Of a DNA stretch of 64,000 bases, positions 17,179 through 25,380 are shown piece after piece. Source of the stretch: AC-32 sp963717725 (GTDB lineage Bacteria; Actinomycetota; Thermoleophilia; Gaiellales; Gaiellaceae); the NCBI GenBank assembly GCA_963717725.1, contig CAVQWS010000024.1:62001-126000 (forward strand), given 5' to 3'. Position 1 is the first letter of the stretch; each line of letters starts with the position of its first letter. The notes below the pieces were generated by a model, which saw only the letters and a list, made by a program, of their open reading frames with translations, ran no database searches and was not told where the DNA came from. The translations under genes were made by a program, and so were the position numbers.

Positions 17179-17200
17179 CGCGCGCGTATTCTCCCTGCGC

Positions 17201-17746
17201 ATGACGCTCGCGGACCAGTTGACGCTCGTGCGCATCCTGGCGGTGCCAGTCGTGATCGTCCTGTTCGTCGCGAGCTTCGACGACCACTACTGGTGGGCGA
17301 CCGGCGTCTTCATCGCGGCGATGACGACGGACTGGTTCGACGGCCGCGTTGCGCGCCGGTACGGCTACTCCTCGCCGCTCGGCTCGCTGCTCGACCCGGT
17401 CGCGGACAAGGTGCTCGTGCTGACCTTCCTGATCCTGCTGGTCGACGACGGCATCTTCCCCGGCTGGATGGTCGCGCTGATCGTGGCGCGGGAGTTCCTC
17501 GTCTCCGGCCTGCGGCTGGCCGCTCTCGAGCGCGGCGTAGTCATGCAGGCGCGCGACCTCGGGAAACTGAAGACGTGGTCGCAGGCGACCGCGGCCGCGA
17601 TCGGCGGGTTCGCGGCGGCCGGCGCGTGGGACAAGGACGTGGCGTGGTGGGCGTTGCTCGTGTCGCTCGCGCTGACGTGGCTTTCCGGGCTCGACTATGC
17701 GCGCGTCGCGCCCGGGCTGCTGCGCGGCAGGCCCGTGTCGTCCTGA
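17201..17746 (+). CDS. pgsA: CDP-diacylglycerol-glycerol-3-phosphate 3-phosphatidyltransferase
   Basis: Makes phosphatidylglycerol phosphate from CDP-diacylglycerol in the membrane. 181 residues, multi-spanning. The CDP-alcohol phosphotransferase signature D-G-x2-A-R-x8-G-x3-D-x3-D is complete in DGRVARRYGYSSPLGSLLDP followed by VADK. ATG 17201 follows TATTCT (17187-17192) by 8 bases, another leaderless pattern; the gene is divergent from the carboxylase alpha chain with 22 bases between starts. Its 3' end overlaps the small minus-strand gene at 17695-17895. The exact alcohol substrate (glycerol-3-phosphate or inositol phosphate) cannot be fixed from sequence; length favours PgsA. Confidence 0.85.
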   Translation: MTLADQLTLVRILAVPVVIVLFVASFDDHYWWATGVFIAAMTTDWFDGRVARRYGYSSPLGSLLDPVADKVLVLTFLILLVDDGIFPGWMVALIVAREFLVSGLRLAALERGVVMQARDLGKLKTWSQATAAAIGGFAAAGAWDKDVAWWALLVSLALTWLSGLDYARVAPGLLRGRPVSS

Positions 17747-17895
17747 TCCTCGTCCTCGCCGACGTTCTCGAGCACGCCGCGTAGGCGCCACCCGCTGCGG
17801 TAGGCGGGCGGCAGCGAATCGCGCGCGAGCAGCGCCTCGACGGCCGCCAGCACGGCGTCGCGCTCCTCCGGCTCGGGCGTGATCCGAACCTCCAC
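17695..17895 (-). CDS. Small protein, possible acyl-CoA carboxylase epsilon-like subunit
   Basis: 66 residues. It starts EVRITPEPEERDAVLAAVEA, has a central PPAYRSGWRLRG and an acidic stretch GEDEDQDD. The early Pro-Glu, helical segment and W-R pattern recall the small epsilon chains that stabilise actinobacterial acyl-CoA carboxylases, and the alpha and beta carboxylase genes are within 5 kb; the assignment is tentative. GTG 17895 follows TAGTCT by 6 bases, supporting a real leaderless gene. It overlaps the 3' end of pgsA by 52 bases on the opposite strand. Confidence 0.5.
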   Translation of the reverse strand: MEVRITPEPEERDAVLAAVEALLARDSLPPAYRSGWRLRGVLENVGEDEDQDDTGLPRSSPGATRA

Positions 17896-17942
17896 GCCCG
17901 CAGACTAAAGCTGCGGCGGCGGCCGGACGATACGAACCGTGG

Positions 17943-19007
17943 ATGAGCCGCCTCCTCACCATCCTCGGCTGCTGCGCGCTCCTCGCCACTCCCTCGGCCT
18001 TTGCCGGGCGAATCGGCGACGGCGGCGGGCACACCTCGAAGTCCAGCCGCGCCACGGTCTCCTGGGCCCAGCCCGAGATCCGCTACGTCGTGCAGCACGG
18101 CCTGATGGCCAAGACGGTCGCTGCCTTCCGCGCCGACGACACGCTGACGCAGAGCGAGCTCGCCACGGTCGTCGCGGGGCTGACCAAGCATTCGGCCGGC
18201 ACTGTCGTCACCCCCGGCGCTCCGGTCACCGTCACCCAGCTCGACGCGCGCCTCGTCCGCGCACTCGACCTCTCCGACGCGGCCGCCACCTTCACTGCCG
18301 GCGCCCAGGCGGCCGGGCTCGCGATTCCCTCCCGCTTCGGCACCGAGACGGTCGCGCGGCTGCTCGGGCTGCGAACGAACCACCCGGCAGCCTACGACGA
18401 TCTCGAGCTGCTGCCCACCGATCCCGTCACGCGCGCGGAGACCGCCTACTCCGTCGCCAAGATCCTGCGCTTCAAGGGTTGGGAGACACAGTTCATCGAA
18501 GACGCGGCAGCCACGTTCGAGCTCCCGCAGCTCGGCGCCTGGCAGACGCGCGTGCTGAACACGGCTGTTCGCTTCGTCGGCTTCCCCTACGTCTGGGGCG
18601 GCACGAGCGAGAAGGCGGAGTCGCCGTTCGGCATCCAGGCGCACGGCGGCTTCGACTGCTCGGGCTTCGTCTGGCGCGTCTACAAGCTGCAGGCCTATCC
18701 CGGCGGAGCCGCGCTCGCCTCGACGCTGAAGGGACGCACCACCTACCAGATGAGCGGCGAGGTCGGGCCCGCGAAGCGGATCGGCTTCGCCAAGCTCGCT
18801 CCCGGCGACGTCCTCTTCTTCGGCCCTTCCGGCCCGCGCTCCAAGCCGGCCTCGATCGGCCACACTGGGGTCTACCTCGGCGGCGGCTGGATGATCCACT
18901 CCTCCGGCCAGGGCGTCGCCGTGACGCCGCTCACCGGCTGGTACCGGCAGCAGTTCGCCTGGGCCCGCCGGCCGCTCGCCGAAGCCGGCCTGATCGCCTC
19001 CCGCTAG
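17943..19007 (+). CDS. Secreted NlpC/P60-family cell-wall hydrolase
   Basis: 354 residues. Signal peptide about 1-22 (LLTILGCCALLATPSAFAG), an SLH-like or helical region (about 40-190: EIRYVVQHGLMAKTVAAF, AETAYSVAKILRFKGW) and a C-terminal NlpC/P60 peptidase domain. The catalytic Cys is in GGFDCSGFVWRVY, the His in IGHTGVYLGGGWMIHS. These papain-like enzymes cut gamma-D-Glu-diaminopimelate bonds in peptidoglycan. The two S-layer-homology-like stretches could target the wall. ATG 17943, weakly supported by GTGG upstream. Confidence 0.85.
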   Translation: MSRLLTILGCCALLATPSAFAGRIGDGGGHTSKSSRATVSWAQPEIRYVVQHGLMAKTVAAFRADDTLTQSELATVVAGLTKHSAGTVVTPGAPVTVTQLDARLVRALDLSDAAATFTAGAQAAGLAIPSRFGTETVARLLGLRTNHPAAYDDLELLPTDPVTRAETAYSVAKILRFKGWETQFIEDAAATFELPQLGAWQTRVLNTAVRFVGFPYVWGGTSEKAESPFGIQAHGGFDCSGFVWRVYKLQAYPGGAALASTLKGRTTYQMSGEVGPAKRIGFAKLAPGDVLFFGPSGPRSKPASIGHTGVYLGGGWMIHSSGQGVAVTPLTGWYRQQFAWARRPLAEAGLIASR

Positions 19008-19029
19008 AGGCGAACTGACCCAAATGGAG

Positions 19030-19081
19030 ATCACCCTTCCGGGTGATGTGACGACAGGGACGAGCATCGAGACTTGTCGTC
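19030..19081 (+). promoter_or_regulatory. Two-stem structured leader before membrane peptide and GGDEF gene
   Basis: First stem ATCACCC (19030-19036) / GGGTGAT (19041-19047), a perfect 7-bp stem with a 4-base loop. Second stem GACGACA (19050-19056) / TGTCGTC (19075-19081), 7 bp with an 18-base loop. The stems are two bases apart and lie 30-80 bases upstream of the TTG start at 19111. It does not match a riboswitch consensus I can recall with confidence. It may be a regulatory RNA leader or the NlpC/P60 gene's 3' structure. Confidence 0.4.
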
Positions 19082-19110
19082 GTCCTGCTAGCACCCTGGG
19101 GAGGTTGAAG

Positions 19111-19218
19111 TTGCTGCACTGGAGCCCACGAGTCGTCGCCCTGGTCGCCGTCCTTGCGCTGGTCTTGATCGCGCTCGGTGGCCTGGCCGAGGAACTCACC
19201 TACAACCTCTACTGGTAA
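19111..19218 (+). CDS. 35-residue single-span membrane peptide
   Basis: Start TTG at 19111 is chosen because GGGGAGG ends 6 bases upstream. The peptide is basic at the N-terminus (HWSPR), hydrophobic in the middle (VVALVAVLALVLIALGGLA) and ends EELTYNLYW. It stops 7 bases before the GGDEF-HD-GYP gene, so the two are probably co-transcribed. Function unknown; size and topology resemble small regulators of membrane enzymes, which is only an inference. Confidence 0.55.
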   Translation: MLHWSPRVVALVAVLALVLIALGGLAEELTYNLYW

Positions 19219-19225
19219 GCGCGTA

Positions 19226-21037
19226 ATGACACGCCGCGTCCTGCCGCCGACGCGAGTCCTTGCAGTCATCATCCCGGTCTGCATCGCCGGTTTCGTTGTC
19301 GCGTGCGCCGCTGCGGTTTCGTTCGCGGTCACGCCTCACCAGACCGCGACGATCCTCGGGCTCGCGGCGCTGCTCAGCGCCTCGACCCTGGCCGACCGCT
19401 TTCCCGTCCCGGTCGAGGGGATCGACACCGGGGGCGTCTCGCTCTCATTCGTCTTCGGCGTCGCCTCGATCGTGCTCTTCGGTTGGGCCGCAGGCCTGAT
19501 CGTCGTCTGCGTCCCGCCCGCGATCACGCAGTTGCTGGAGCGGCGGCCGGCGATGCGCGTCGCCTACAACGTTTCGGTCGTGGCGCTCGCGGCGACCGCC
19601 GCGGGCGCTGTGTCGGCGCCCCTGAGCCCCGACGGCGCGAGCGGCGTGCTCGCCCGCGTGGGCGCAGCGGCCTCGGCCCAGTACACGGTCAACCTGCTGC
19701 TGATCACCGCCGTCGTGGCGGTCAGCGCGCGCCGCTCGCTGTTCTCGCTGGCGAAGACGAACATCCGCGTCACGGTTGTGCCCTTCTCGCTGATGGCCTC
19801 CGCGGCGCTGATGCTCGTGGTGCTGTGGGAGCGCTCGCCATTCCTCTCGGTCGCCCTCGTGGGGCCGCTGCTCGCGATCCAGCTCTACCAGCGCGCGATC
19901 GTCGGCGCGCTGCGCGCAATGCGGCTCGCCCTCACCGACCCGCTCACGGGCCTCGGCAACCACCGGCATTTCCACGAACGGCTCGAGAAGGAACTACGGC
20001 ACGCTCAGGAGAAGGGTCTCCCGCTCACTCTTTGCCTCGTCGACGTCGACGACTTCAAGCGGATCAACGACCGCTTCGGCCACCCCGCCGGCGACCGCGT
20101 GCTCTCGCGGCTCGCCACGCGACTGCGTCAGACCGGCGAGGCGTTCCGGCTCGGCGGCGACGAGTTCGCGCTGCTCCTGCCCGGCTATGACGAGAACAGC
20201 GCGCTCACCGCGGCGATGTCGGTCGTCGAGCGGATCGCCGCGCTGAAGCTCGAGCAGATCGGCTCGGTCACCGTCAGCGTGGGCGTCGCGACCTCGCCGG
20301 CCCACGCAGGCGACCGCGACGAACTGGTCCGCCTGGCCGACAGCGCGCTCTACTGGGCCAAGGAGTACGGCAAGAACCGGGTCCGCGCCTACCGGCCGGA
20401 CGTGATCGAGCTCGCCGAGCTGAAGCGGCTCGCGAGCGGGCCGGACCGGGCTGCGCGCTTCCGGGCAGCGGCGAGCCTCGCCCGCGCCGTCGACGCGCGC
20501 GACGTCTACACCGGCAGCCACTCGCAGCGCGTCGCCGAGCTCGCCGCGCGCACGGCCCGGCGCCTGGGGCTTCCCGACGAGGAGGTCGAGCTGACACGGC
20601 TTGCGGCCAGCCTGCACGATCTCGGCAAGCTCGCTATTCCTGAGGAGATCCTGCGCAAGCCAGGCCCGCTGACGGAGCCGGAGCGGATGGTGCTCGAGCG
20701 CCATCCGCAGATCGGGTTCCGGATGCTCGAGAGCCTGGGCGTGGATCCGGTCGCCGAGTGGGTGCTTCATCACCACGAGCGCTGGGACGGGAGCGGCTAC
20801 CCGGACGGGCTGCCCGGCGACCAGATCCCGCTCGGGGCACGGATCATCTTCGTCGCGGACGCCTACGACGCCATGACGTCGGAGCGGGTCTACCGGCGGC
20901 GTGTACTCGCAGACCAGGCGGTTGCCGAGCTCAGACGCTGCGCCGGCACCCAGTTCGACCCGGAGATCGTCGATGCCCTGGCCGACGAGCTGGCCGTGAG
21001 CGAAGAGCCGCTCCGCGTCGCCGCCGTCGCCTCGTAG
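19226..21037 (+). CDS. Membrane GGDEF + HD-GYP protein (c-di-GMP turnover)
   Basis: 603 residues. N-terminal membrane sensor of about six helices (1-235, MASE-like), a GGDEF domain (about 240-395) with an intact GGDEF at 310-314, then an HD-GYP domain (about 410-595) with HDLGK near 464, HHHERWDGSGYP near 515-526 and DAYDAMTSERVYR. GGDEF makes and HD-GYP degrades cyclic di-GMP, so the protein may be bifunctional. The RxxD inhibitory site before GGDEF is absent (RQTGEAFRLGGDEF). Start ATG 19226 follows the small membrane peptide gene. Confidence 0.9.
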   Translation: MTRRVLPPTRVLAVIIPVCIAGFVVACAAAVSFAVTPHQTATILGLAALLSASTLADRFPVPVEGIDTGGVSLSFVFGVASIVLFGWAAGLIVVCVPPAITQLLERRPAMRVAYNVSVVALAATAAGAVSAPLSPDGASGVLARVGAAASAQYTVNLLLITAVVAVSARRSLFSLAKTNIRVTVVPFSLMASAALMLVVLWERSPFLSVALVGPLLAIQLYQRAIVGALRAMRLALTDPLTGLGNHRHFHERLEKELRHAQEKGLPLTLCLVDVDDFKRINDRFGHPAGDRVLSRLATRLRQTGEAFRLGGDEFALLLPGYDENSALTAAMSVVERIAALKLEQIGSVTVSVGVATSPAHAGDRDELVRLADSALYWAKEYGKNRVRAYRPDVIELAELKRLASGPDRAARFRAAASLARAVDARDVYTGSHSQRVAELAARTARRLGLPDEEVELTRLAASLHDLGKLAIPEEILRKPGPLTEPERMVLERHPQIGFRMLESLGVDPVAEWVLHHHERWDGSGYPDGLPGDQIPLGARIIFVADAYDAMTSERVYRRRVLADQAVAELRRCAGTQFDPEIVDALADELAVSEEPLRVAAVAS

Positions 21038-21044
21038 GCGTCGT

Positions 21045-22610
21045 CTAGAGCGGGATGTTCCCGTGCTTCCGCGGCGGGCGGCGCTCGCGCTTGGTCAGCG
21101 CGGTCTCTAGCGCGTCGGCGAGCACGGGCCGCGTGCGGCGCGGCTCGATCACCTCGTCCACGTAGCCGCGCTCGGCGGCGACGTACGGGTTCGCGAACCG
21201 GTCGCGGTAGTCCTCGATCAGCTCGGCCCGCCGCGCCTTCGCGTCGTCGGCTTCCTCGAGCTCGCCGCGGAAGACGATGTTGACCGCGCCCTCCGGCCCC
21301 ATCACGGCGACCTCGGCGGTCGGCCAGGCGAAGTTGAAGTCTGCGCCGATGTGCTTCGAGCTCATCACGTCGTAGGCCCCGCCGTAGGCCTTGCGCGTGA
21401 TCACCGCGAGCTTCGGCACCGTCGCCTCGGCGTACGCGTAGAGCAGCTTCGCGCCGTGGCGGATGATCCCGCCCCACTCCTGCGCCGTTCCCGGCAGGAA
21501 CCCGGGCACGTCGACGAACGTGACGAGCGGGATGTTGAAGGCATCGCAGGTCCTGACGAAGCGGGCACCCTTCACCGACGAGTCGATGTCGAGCACGCCC
21601 GCGAGTGCCTTGGGCTGGTTGCCGACCACGCCGACGACGTGCCCGTTCAGCCGCGCGAAGCCGCAGATCAAGTTCTCGGCCCAGCGCTCGTGCACCTCCA
21701 TGAACTCGCCGTCGTCGACCACGCGTCGCACGACGTCCTTCATGTCGTACGGCTTCGCCGGGTCGTCCGGGATCAGCGAGTCGAGCTCGGCGTCCTCGCG
21801 GCCGGCGGGGTCCGAAGGCTCGGAGTAAGGCGGCGGGTCGACGTTGTTCTGCGGCAGGAACGAGAGCAGGTAGCGCGCGTCCTCGAGCGCCGCCTCCTCG
21901 TTCGGCGAGATGAACTGCGCGACCCCCGACTTCGACGCGTGGGTGGCCGCGCCGCCGAGCTCTTCGAAGCTCACCTCTTCGCCTGTCACCGTCTTCACCA
22001 CGTCGGGGCCGGTGATGAACATGTACGAGCTGCCCTCGACCATCAGCACGAAGTCGGTGATCGCGGGCGAGTAGACGGCGCCGCCCGCGCACGGCCCCAT
22101 GATCAGGCTGATCTGCGGTATCACGCCCGAGCACTGGACGTTGCGCCAGAAGATCTCTGCGTAGCCGGCGAGCGAGACGACGCCCTCCTGGATGCGCGCG
22201 CCGCCCGAGTCGTTGATCCCGATCACCGGGCAGCCGAACTTCGCCGCCAGGTCCATCACCTTGCAGATCTTCTCGGCGAAGACCTCGCTCAGCGAGCCGC
22301 CGAAGACGGTGAAGTCCTGCGAGAAGACGAAGACACGCCGGCCGAAGATCGTCCCGTAGCCGGTGACGACCGCGTCCCCGTAGGGCCGCCGCTCTCGCAT
22401 CCCGAACTCGGCCTCGCGGTGGCGGACGTAGCGGTCGAGCTCGACGAACGAGCCCGGGTCGAGCAGCTTCTCCGCCCGCTCGCGCGCCAGCAGCTTGCCC
22501 TGCGAGCGCTGCCGCTCGACGGCTTTCTCGCTGCCGGCATGGCGCGCCTGCTCGCGCAGCTCCTGGAGCCGGCGGAGCTTCGCCTCGGTCGATTCGGCCT
22601 CGGTTGCCAC
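21045..22610 (-). CDS. Acyl-CoA carboxylase beta subunit (carboxyltransferase)
   Basis: 521 residues, the AccD5/PccB length. Transfers the carboxyl group from biotin to acetyl- or propionyl-CoA. N-terminal half: GSFVELDRYVRHRE, FSQDFTVFGGSLSEV, GINDSGGARIQEGV, IMGPCAGGAVYSPA; C-terminal half: VDVPGFLPGTAQEWGGIIRHG, ATVPKLAVITRKAYGGAYDV, EGAVNIVFRGEL. GTG 22610 follows TACATT (22623-22618) by 7 bases; the much longer open frame upstream is antisense to the polyproline gene and not coding. The partner alpha chain is probably the gene at 15412. Gly-rich oxyanion motifs intact. Acyl preference not determinable here. Confidence 0.92.
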   Translation of the reverse strand: MATEAESTEAKLRRLQELREQARHAGSEKAVERQRSQGKLLARERAEKLLDPGSFVELDRYVRHREAEFGMRERRPYGDAVVTGYGTIFGRRVFVFSQDFTVFGGSLSEVFAEKICKVMDLAAKFGCPVIGINDSGGARIQEGVVSLAGYAEIFWRNVQCSGVIPQISLIMGPCAGGAVYSPAITDFVLMVEGSSYMFITGPDVVKTVTGEEVSFEELGGAATHASKSGVAQFISPNEEAALEDARYLLSFLPQNNVDPPPYSEPSDPAGREDAELDSLIPDDPAKPYDMKDVVRRVVDDGEFMEVHERWAENLICGFARLNGHVVGVVGNQPKALAGVLDIDSSVKGARFVRTCDAFNIPLVTFVDVPGFLPGTAQEWGGIIRHGAKLLYAYAEATVPKLAVITRKAYGGAYDVMSSKHIGADFNFAWPTAEVAVMGPEGAVNIVFRGELEEADDAKARRAELIEDYRDRFANPYVAAERGYVDEVIEPRRTRPVLADALETALTKRERRPPRKHGNIPL

Positions 22611-22780
22611 GGCGGCGAATGTACCGCCTCCCCCGAACGGGTGCCGCCCGGATCCCCTGGCCGGGGGACTCAATTCAGGTCGGAGCGCCTTAAGTACGTG
22701 AGCGGTACTGCGGCTTATGAACGACCAGACTGCGGCGAACACCCCCTGATCGGGCCGGTCGGCTACCGGCGCCTCGCGCC

Positions 22781-23881
22781 GTGCTCGTGCCGCGGTCCCG
22801 GCTCGCCCCGCTTGCGATCGCTCTGCCGCTCGTGCTGGGTCTCTGGCTGACGATCGGGTTGCCGATCCTCGCCGAAGTCTCGGGCACCGCGGGCGGTGGC
22901 GGCCCGATGCGCGACTTCCTCTTCGGAGCGGCGGCGACCAGTGGGTCACCCGGCTCGGGAGGAGACAAGCGCGGCCCGTCAGCGGGCACCGTGGCTGCCG
23001 CGGTGGTCGACCCGAAGATCGTGCGCGAGGTGCGCCTGGAGCTGATCCGCCAGCGGACCACCGTCTACGTTGCCCAGCGCCGCCGCAACGGCGAGCACAA
23101 GCCAGGCGCCGCCCGCAACGTCCATAACCCGCTGCCGCAGCACGACCGCGACTTCGATCCGTCGACTTCCCCGCTGGACGCGCCACCTCCGGCGCCTCCG
23201 CCCCCGCCGCCGGCTCCATCGACCCCGCTTCCGCCGGCGCCCGTCCCGCCCGCGCCTCCGCCGCCTCCGCCTCCTCCGCCTCCTCCGCCTCCTCCGCCGG
23301 TGTCTCCGCCCCCGCCCCCGCCTCCGCCTCCTCCGCCTCCACCGCCGGTGCCTCCGCCCCCGCCACCGCCACCACCCCCTCCGCCGCCTCCACCGCCCCC
23401 GCCGGTGCCTCCGCCCCCGCCTCCGCCACCTCCGCCTCCGCCGACCACGCTGCCGGCGCCCGCCGAGGTGGACGCGGTCAACGGCAGCGGCCAGGCCGGC
23501 CGCCCCGAGACAGGTGACACGGTCACGTTCACGTACGCGGGCACGGTCAACCCCGACCTGATCCTGGCCGGCTGGGACGGCTCGGCGACCGCGGTCACGA
23601 TCCGCTTCGACGACAACAGCAACGACGACGTGCTGACCGTCCGCGACGCGTCCGGCGCTTCGATCCTCACCGGGCTCGGGCTGATCCAGCTGAACGGCGA
23701 CTACTGCGGGGGCACGACGCTCTTCACGGGCTCCCAGATGACTCTCAACGGCAGCACCGTGACGATCGTGCTGGGCACGGTGTCGGGCACCCCCTCCCGC
23801 GATCCTTCGGCCAAGGACATGGTCTGGTGGACGCTGCAGGGCTCGGCCACCGAGTCGGGGCACCCGGACTCGAACTTCTGA
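22781..23881 (+). CDS. Secreted or anchored protein with long polyproline stalk
   Basis: 366 residues. N-terminal membrane/signal segment (about 9-32, LAIALPLVLGLWLTIGLPIL), a polar region to about 125, an almost pure proline tract broken by V, A and S (about 135-225, coded by 23185-23455), and a C-terminal beta-rich domain of about 140 residues with one Cys (NGDYCGGTTLF). The layout suggests a cell-wall-spanning stalk presenting a beta domain. GTG 22781 assumed. The proline tract is built of CCG/CCT/CCC codons arranged in near repeats (CCGGTGCCTCCGCCCCC-like), a likely slippage hotspot; tract length may be misread. Confidence 0.7.
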   Translation: MLVPRSRLAPLAIALPLVLGLWLTIGLPILAEVSGTAGGGGPMRDFLFGAAATSGSPGSGGDKRGPSAGTVAAAVVDPKIVREVRLELIRQRTTVYVAQRRRNGEHKPGAARNVHNPLPQHDRDFDPSTSPLDAPPPAPPPPPPAPSTPLPPAPVPPAPPPPPPPPPPPPPPPVSPPPPPPPPPPPPPPVPPPPPPPPPPPPPPPPPPVPPPPPPPPPPPPTTLPAPAEVDAVNGSGQAGRPETGDTVTFTYAGTVNPDLILAGWDGSATAVTIRFDDNSNDDVLTVRDASGASILTGLGLIQLNGDYCGGTTLFTGSQMTLNGSTVTIVLGTVSGTPSRDPSAKDMVWWTLQGSATESGHPDSNF

Positions 23882-23928
23882 GCCCGGAACGGCTCAAGTG
23901 AGCCGGTTACGAGGCCGATAAGACACCG

Positions 23929-25359
23929 ATGAGCTCTGCGGCCACCCCTGCGGCCGCCGAACAGCAGCATGCGGCTCCCCGCCGCCGGCGGCAGACGAAA
24001 CCTCCGGTCACGCGGCGCTCCGCGATCCAGCTCTTGATCGGCGTCCTGATCGTCGGCGCGATCCCGATCTTCTCGACCGTCCGGATCCTGCAGGCAAACG
24101 CGCTGCGCAACGAGCAGGCCCGGGCGGATTCCGCGCTGGGCGATCAGCTTCAGAACGGGCTGCGCGAGCTGGGCCGCCTCGGTGACAACGCTTCCACGAC
24201 GGCCCACGACCTCGCGGGGTCGCCGGTCGTCCAGCGCGCAGTCATCACCCGCGACAGCGCGACTCTGCGCCGGGTGGCCGGGCGCACTCCCGGACTGGCG
24301 ATCTACCTCGGCTCGGAGCGGGTCGCTGGCGTCAATCCCGGGCCGGGCGTCCAGCGCGCGATCTGGCTCACGGTCAACGGTGTCCGCGCGGCGAAGATCG
24401 TCGCGAGCGTCCCGCTCGGCCCCGGCATGTCGGCGAGCCTCACCCGCGACGCGCCGCACGGGCGCGGAGACAGGCTCGTCCTCGCGAAGCGAGGCCGGGT
24501 GCTCGGCGGTGGCGTGTTCACGACGAAGGGCAGAATCGTACGGCTGGGCGGTGTCGACTACCGCGGACTGCCGGCGCTAGTGCCCGATGCGAACGGCACC
24601 CGCCTGATCGCTCTCCGACCCAAGCACGTGATCGACGCGAACGTCGCTCCCTACCAGGCCCGAGTGCGCTACGCGGCGCTGGGATCGTTCTCGCTGCTGA
24701 TCCTGGTCGCGTTCCTGTTCGCCGGACCGATCATGCGCCTCCTCGGCGACTTCCGGCGAGTGGCCTCGCAGGCCACGACCGACAGCCTCACTGGCCTGGC
24801 GAACCGGCGCACGCTCGACGAGGAGCTCGTGCTGGAGTGGCGCCGCGCGGACCGCGTCGGCGACTCGCTCGCGTTCGTGCTCCTCGACCTCGACGACTTC
24901 AAGCAGGTCAACGACACCCATGGCCACCAGGCCGGCGACGCGGTCCTGCGTGCGGTCGGCGAGGTGCTGCTTGGCGGTGTCCGCCAGGTCGACCTCGCCG
25001 GCCGGTACGGCGGCGAGGAGTTCGCGCTCATCCTCCCCGAGACCGACCTCCCCGGCGCGCTCAAGCTCGCGGAGCGCCTGCGGCTCGCGCTCGAGACGAC
25101 GTCGGTCGAGCTACCCGCAGGCAAGACGCTGCAGGTGACGGCCAGCTTCGGCGTGGCGCTGAAGGACGAGCTCACCGCCGCGGACGAGCTCGTCGCGGTT
25201 GCCGACGAGGCGCTCTACGCAGCCAAGCGAGCCGGCAAGAACCGCGTCATGCCAGACCCCGCGAGCGGGCGCCAGAGCCCAGGGAAGCCCGAGCGTCGCA
25301 GGCCCAGGAAGGCCGCCGCTCCCAAGAAGCGGACGACACCGGCCAAGGGCGAGATCTAG
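23929..25359 (+). CDS. Membrane diguanylate cyclase with extracytoplasmic sensor
   Basis: 476 residues. Basic cytoplasmic tail, membrane helix about 32-50, periplasmic-side sensor region about 51-245 (CHASE/dCACHE-like, low conservation), second membrane helix about 246-265, then GGDEF domain about 280-440. The active site reads GGEEF near residue 361, and the inhibitory RxxD (RQVD) lies five residues before it, so this enzyme should be feedback-inhibited by c-di-GMP, unlike the GGDEF-HD-GYP protein upstream. Lys/Arg/Pro-rich tail (RRRPRKAAAPKKR) after the domain could bind nucleic acid or membrane. Its stop codon lies inside the Rrf2 operator palindrome. Confidence 0.88.
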   Translation: MSSAATPAAAEQQHAAPRRRRQTKPPVTRRSAIQLLIGVLIVGAIPIFSTVRILQANALRNEQARADSALGDQLQNGLRELGRLGDNASTTAHDLAGSPVVQRAVITRDSATLRRVAGRTPGLAIYLGSERVAGVNPGPGVQRAIWLTVNGVRAAKIVASVPLGPGMSASLTRDAPHGRGDRLVLAKRGRVLGGGVFTTKGRIVRLGGVDYRGLPALVPDANGTRLIALRPKHVIDANVAPYQARVRYAALGSFSLLILVAFLFAGPIMRLLGDFRRVASQATTDSLTGLANRRTLDEELVLEWRRADRVGDSLAFVLLDLDDFKQVNDTHGHQAGDAVLRAVGEVLLGGVRQVDLAGRYGGEEFALILPETDLPGALKLAERLRLALETTSVELPAGKTLQVTASFGVALKDELTAADELVAVADEALYAAKRAGKNRVMPDPASGRQSPGKPERRRPRKAAAPKKRTTPAKGEI

Positions 25360-25371
25360 CCCCGGCTAGAT
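25354..25371. promoter_or_regulatory. Perfect palindrome over the Rrf2 gene's -10 box (candidate operator)
   Basis: ATCTAGCC (25354-25361), CC, GGCTAGAT (25364-25371) is an 18-base perfect inverted repeat. Its right arm overlaps the TAGATT -10 box (25367-25372), which ends 8 bases before the Rrf2 gene's ATG. The placement fits autorepression by the Rrf2 dimer. Confidence 0.6.
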
Positions 25372-25380
25372 TTCGCCTGA

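Noticed and set aside
19030..19081. Named riboswitch (c-di-GMP or c-di-AMP type)
   Set aside because: Neither consensus core is visible; kept only as an unidentified structured leader.
22611..23429. Long N-terminal extension of the carboxyltransferase
   Set aside because: It runs antisense through the polyproline gene; GTG 22610 fits the family start and a TACATT box.
23065..23670. Long poly-glycine minus-strand open frame
   Set aside because: It is the antisense of the proline tract (CCN read as GGN); no ribosome site, and the plus-strand protein has signal peptide and domain structure.
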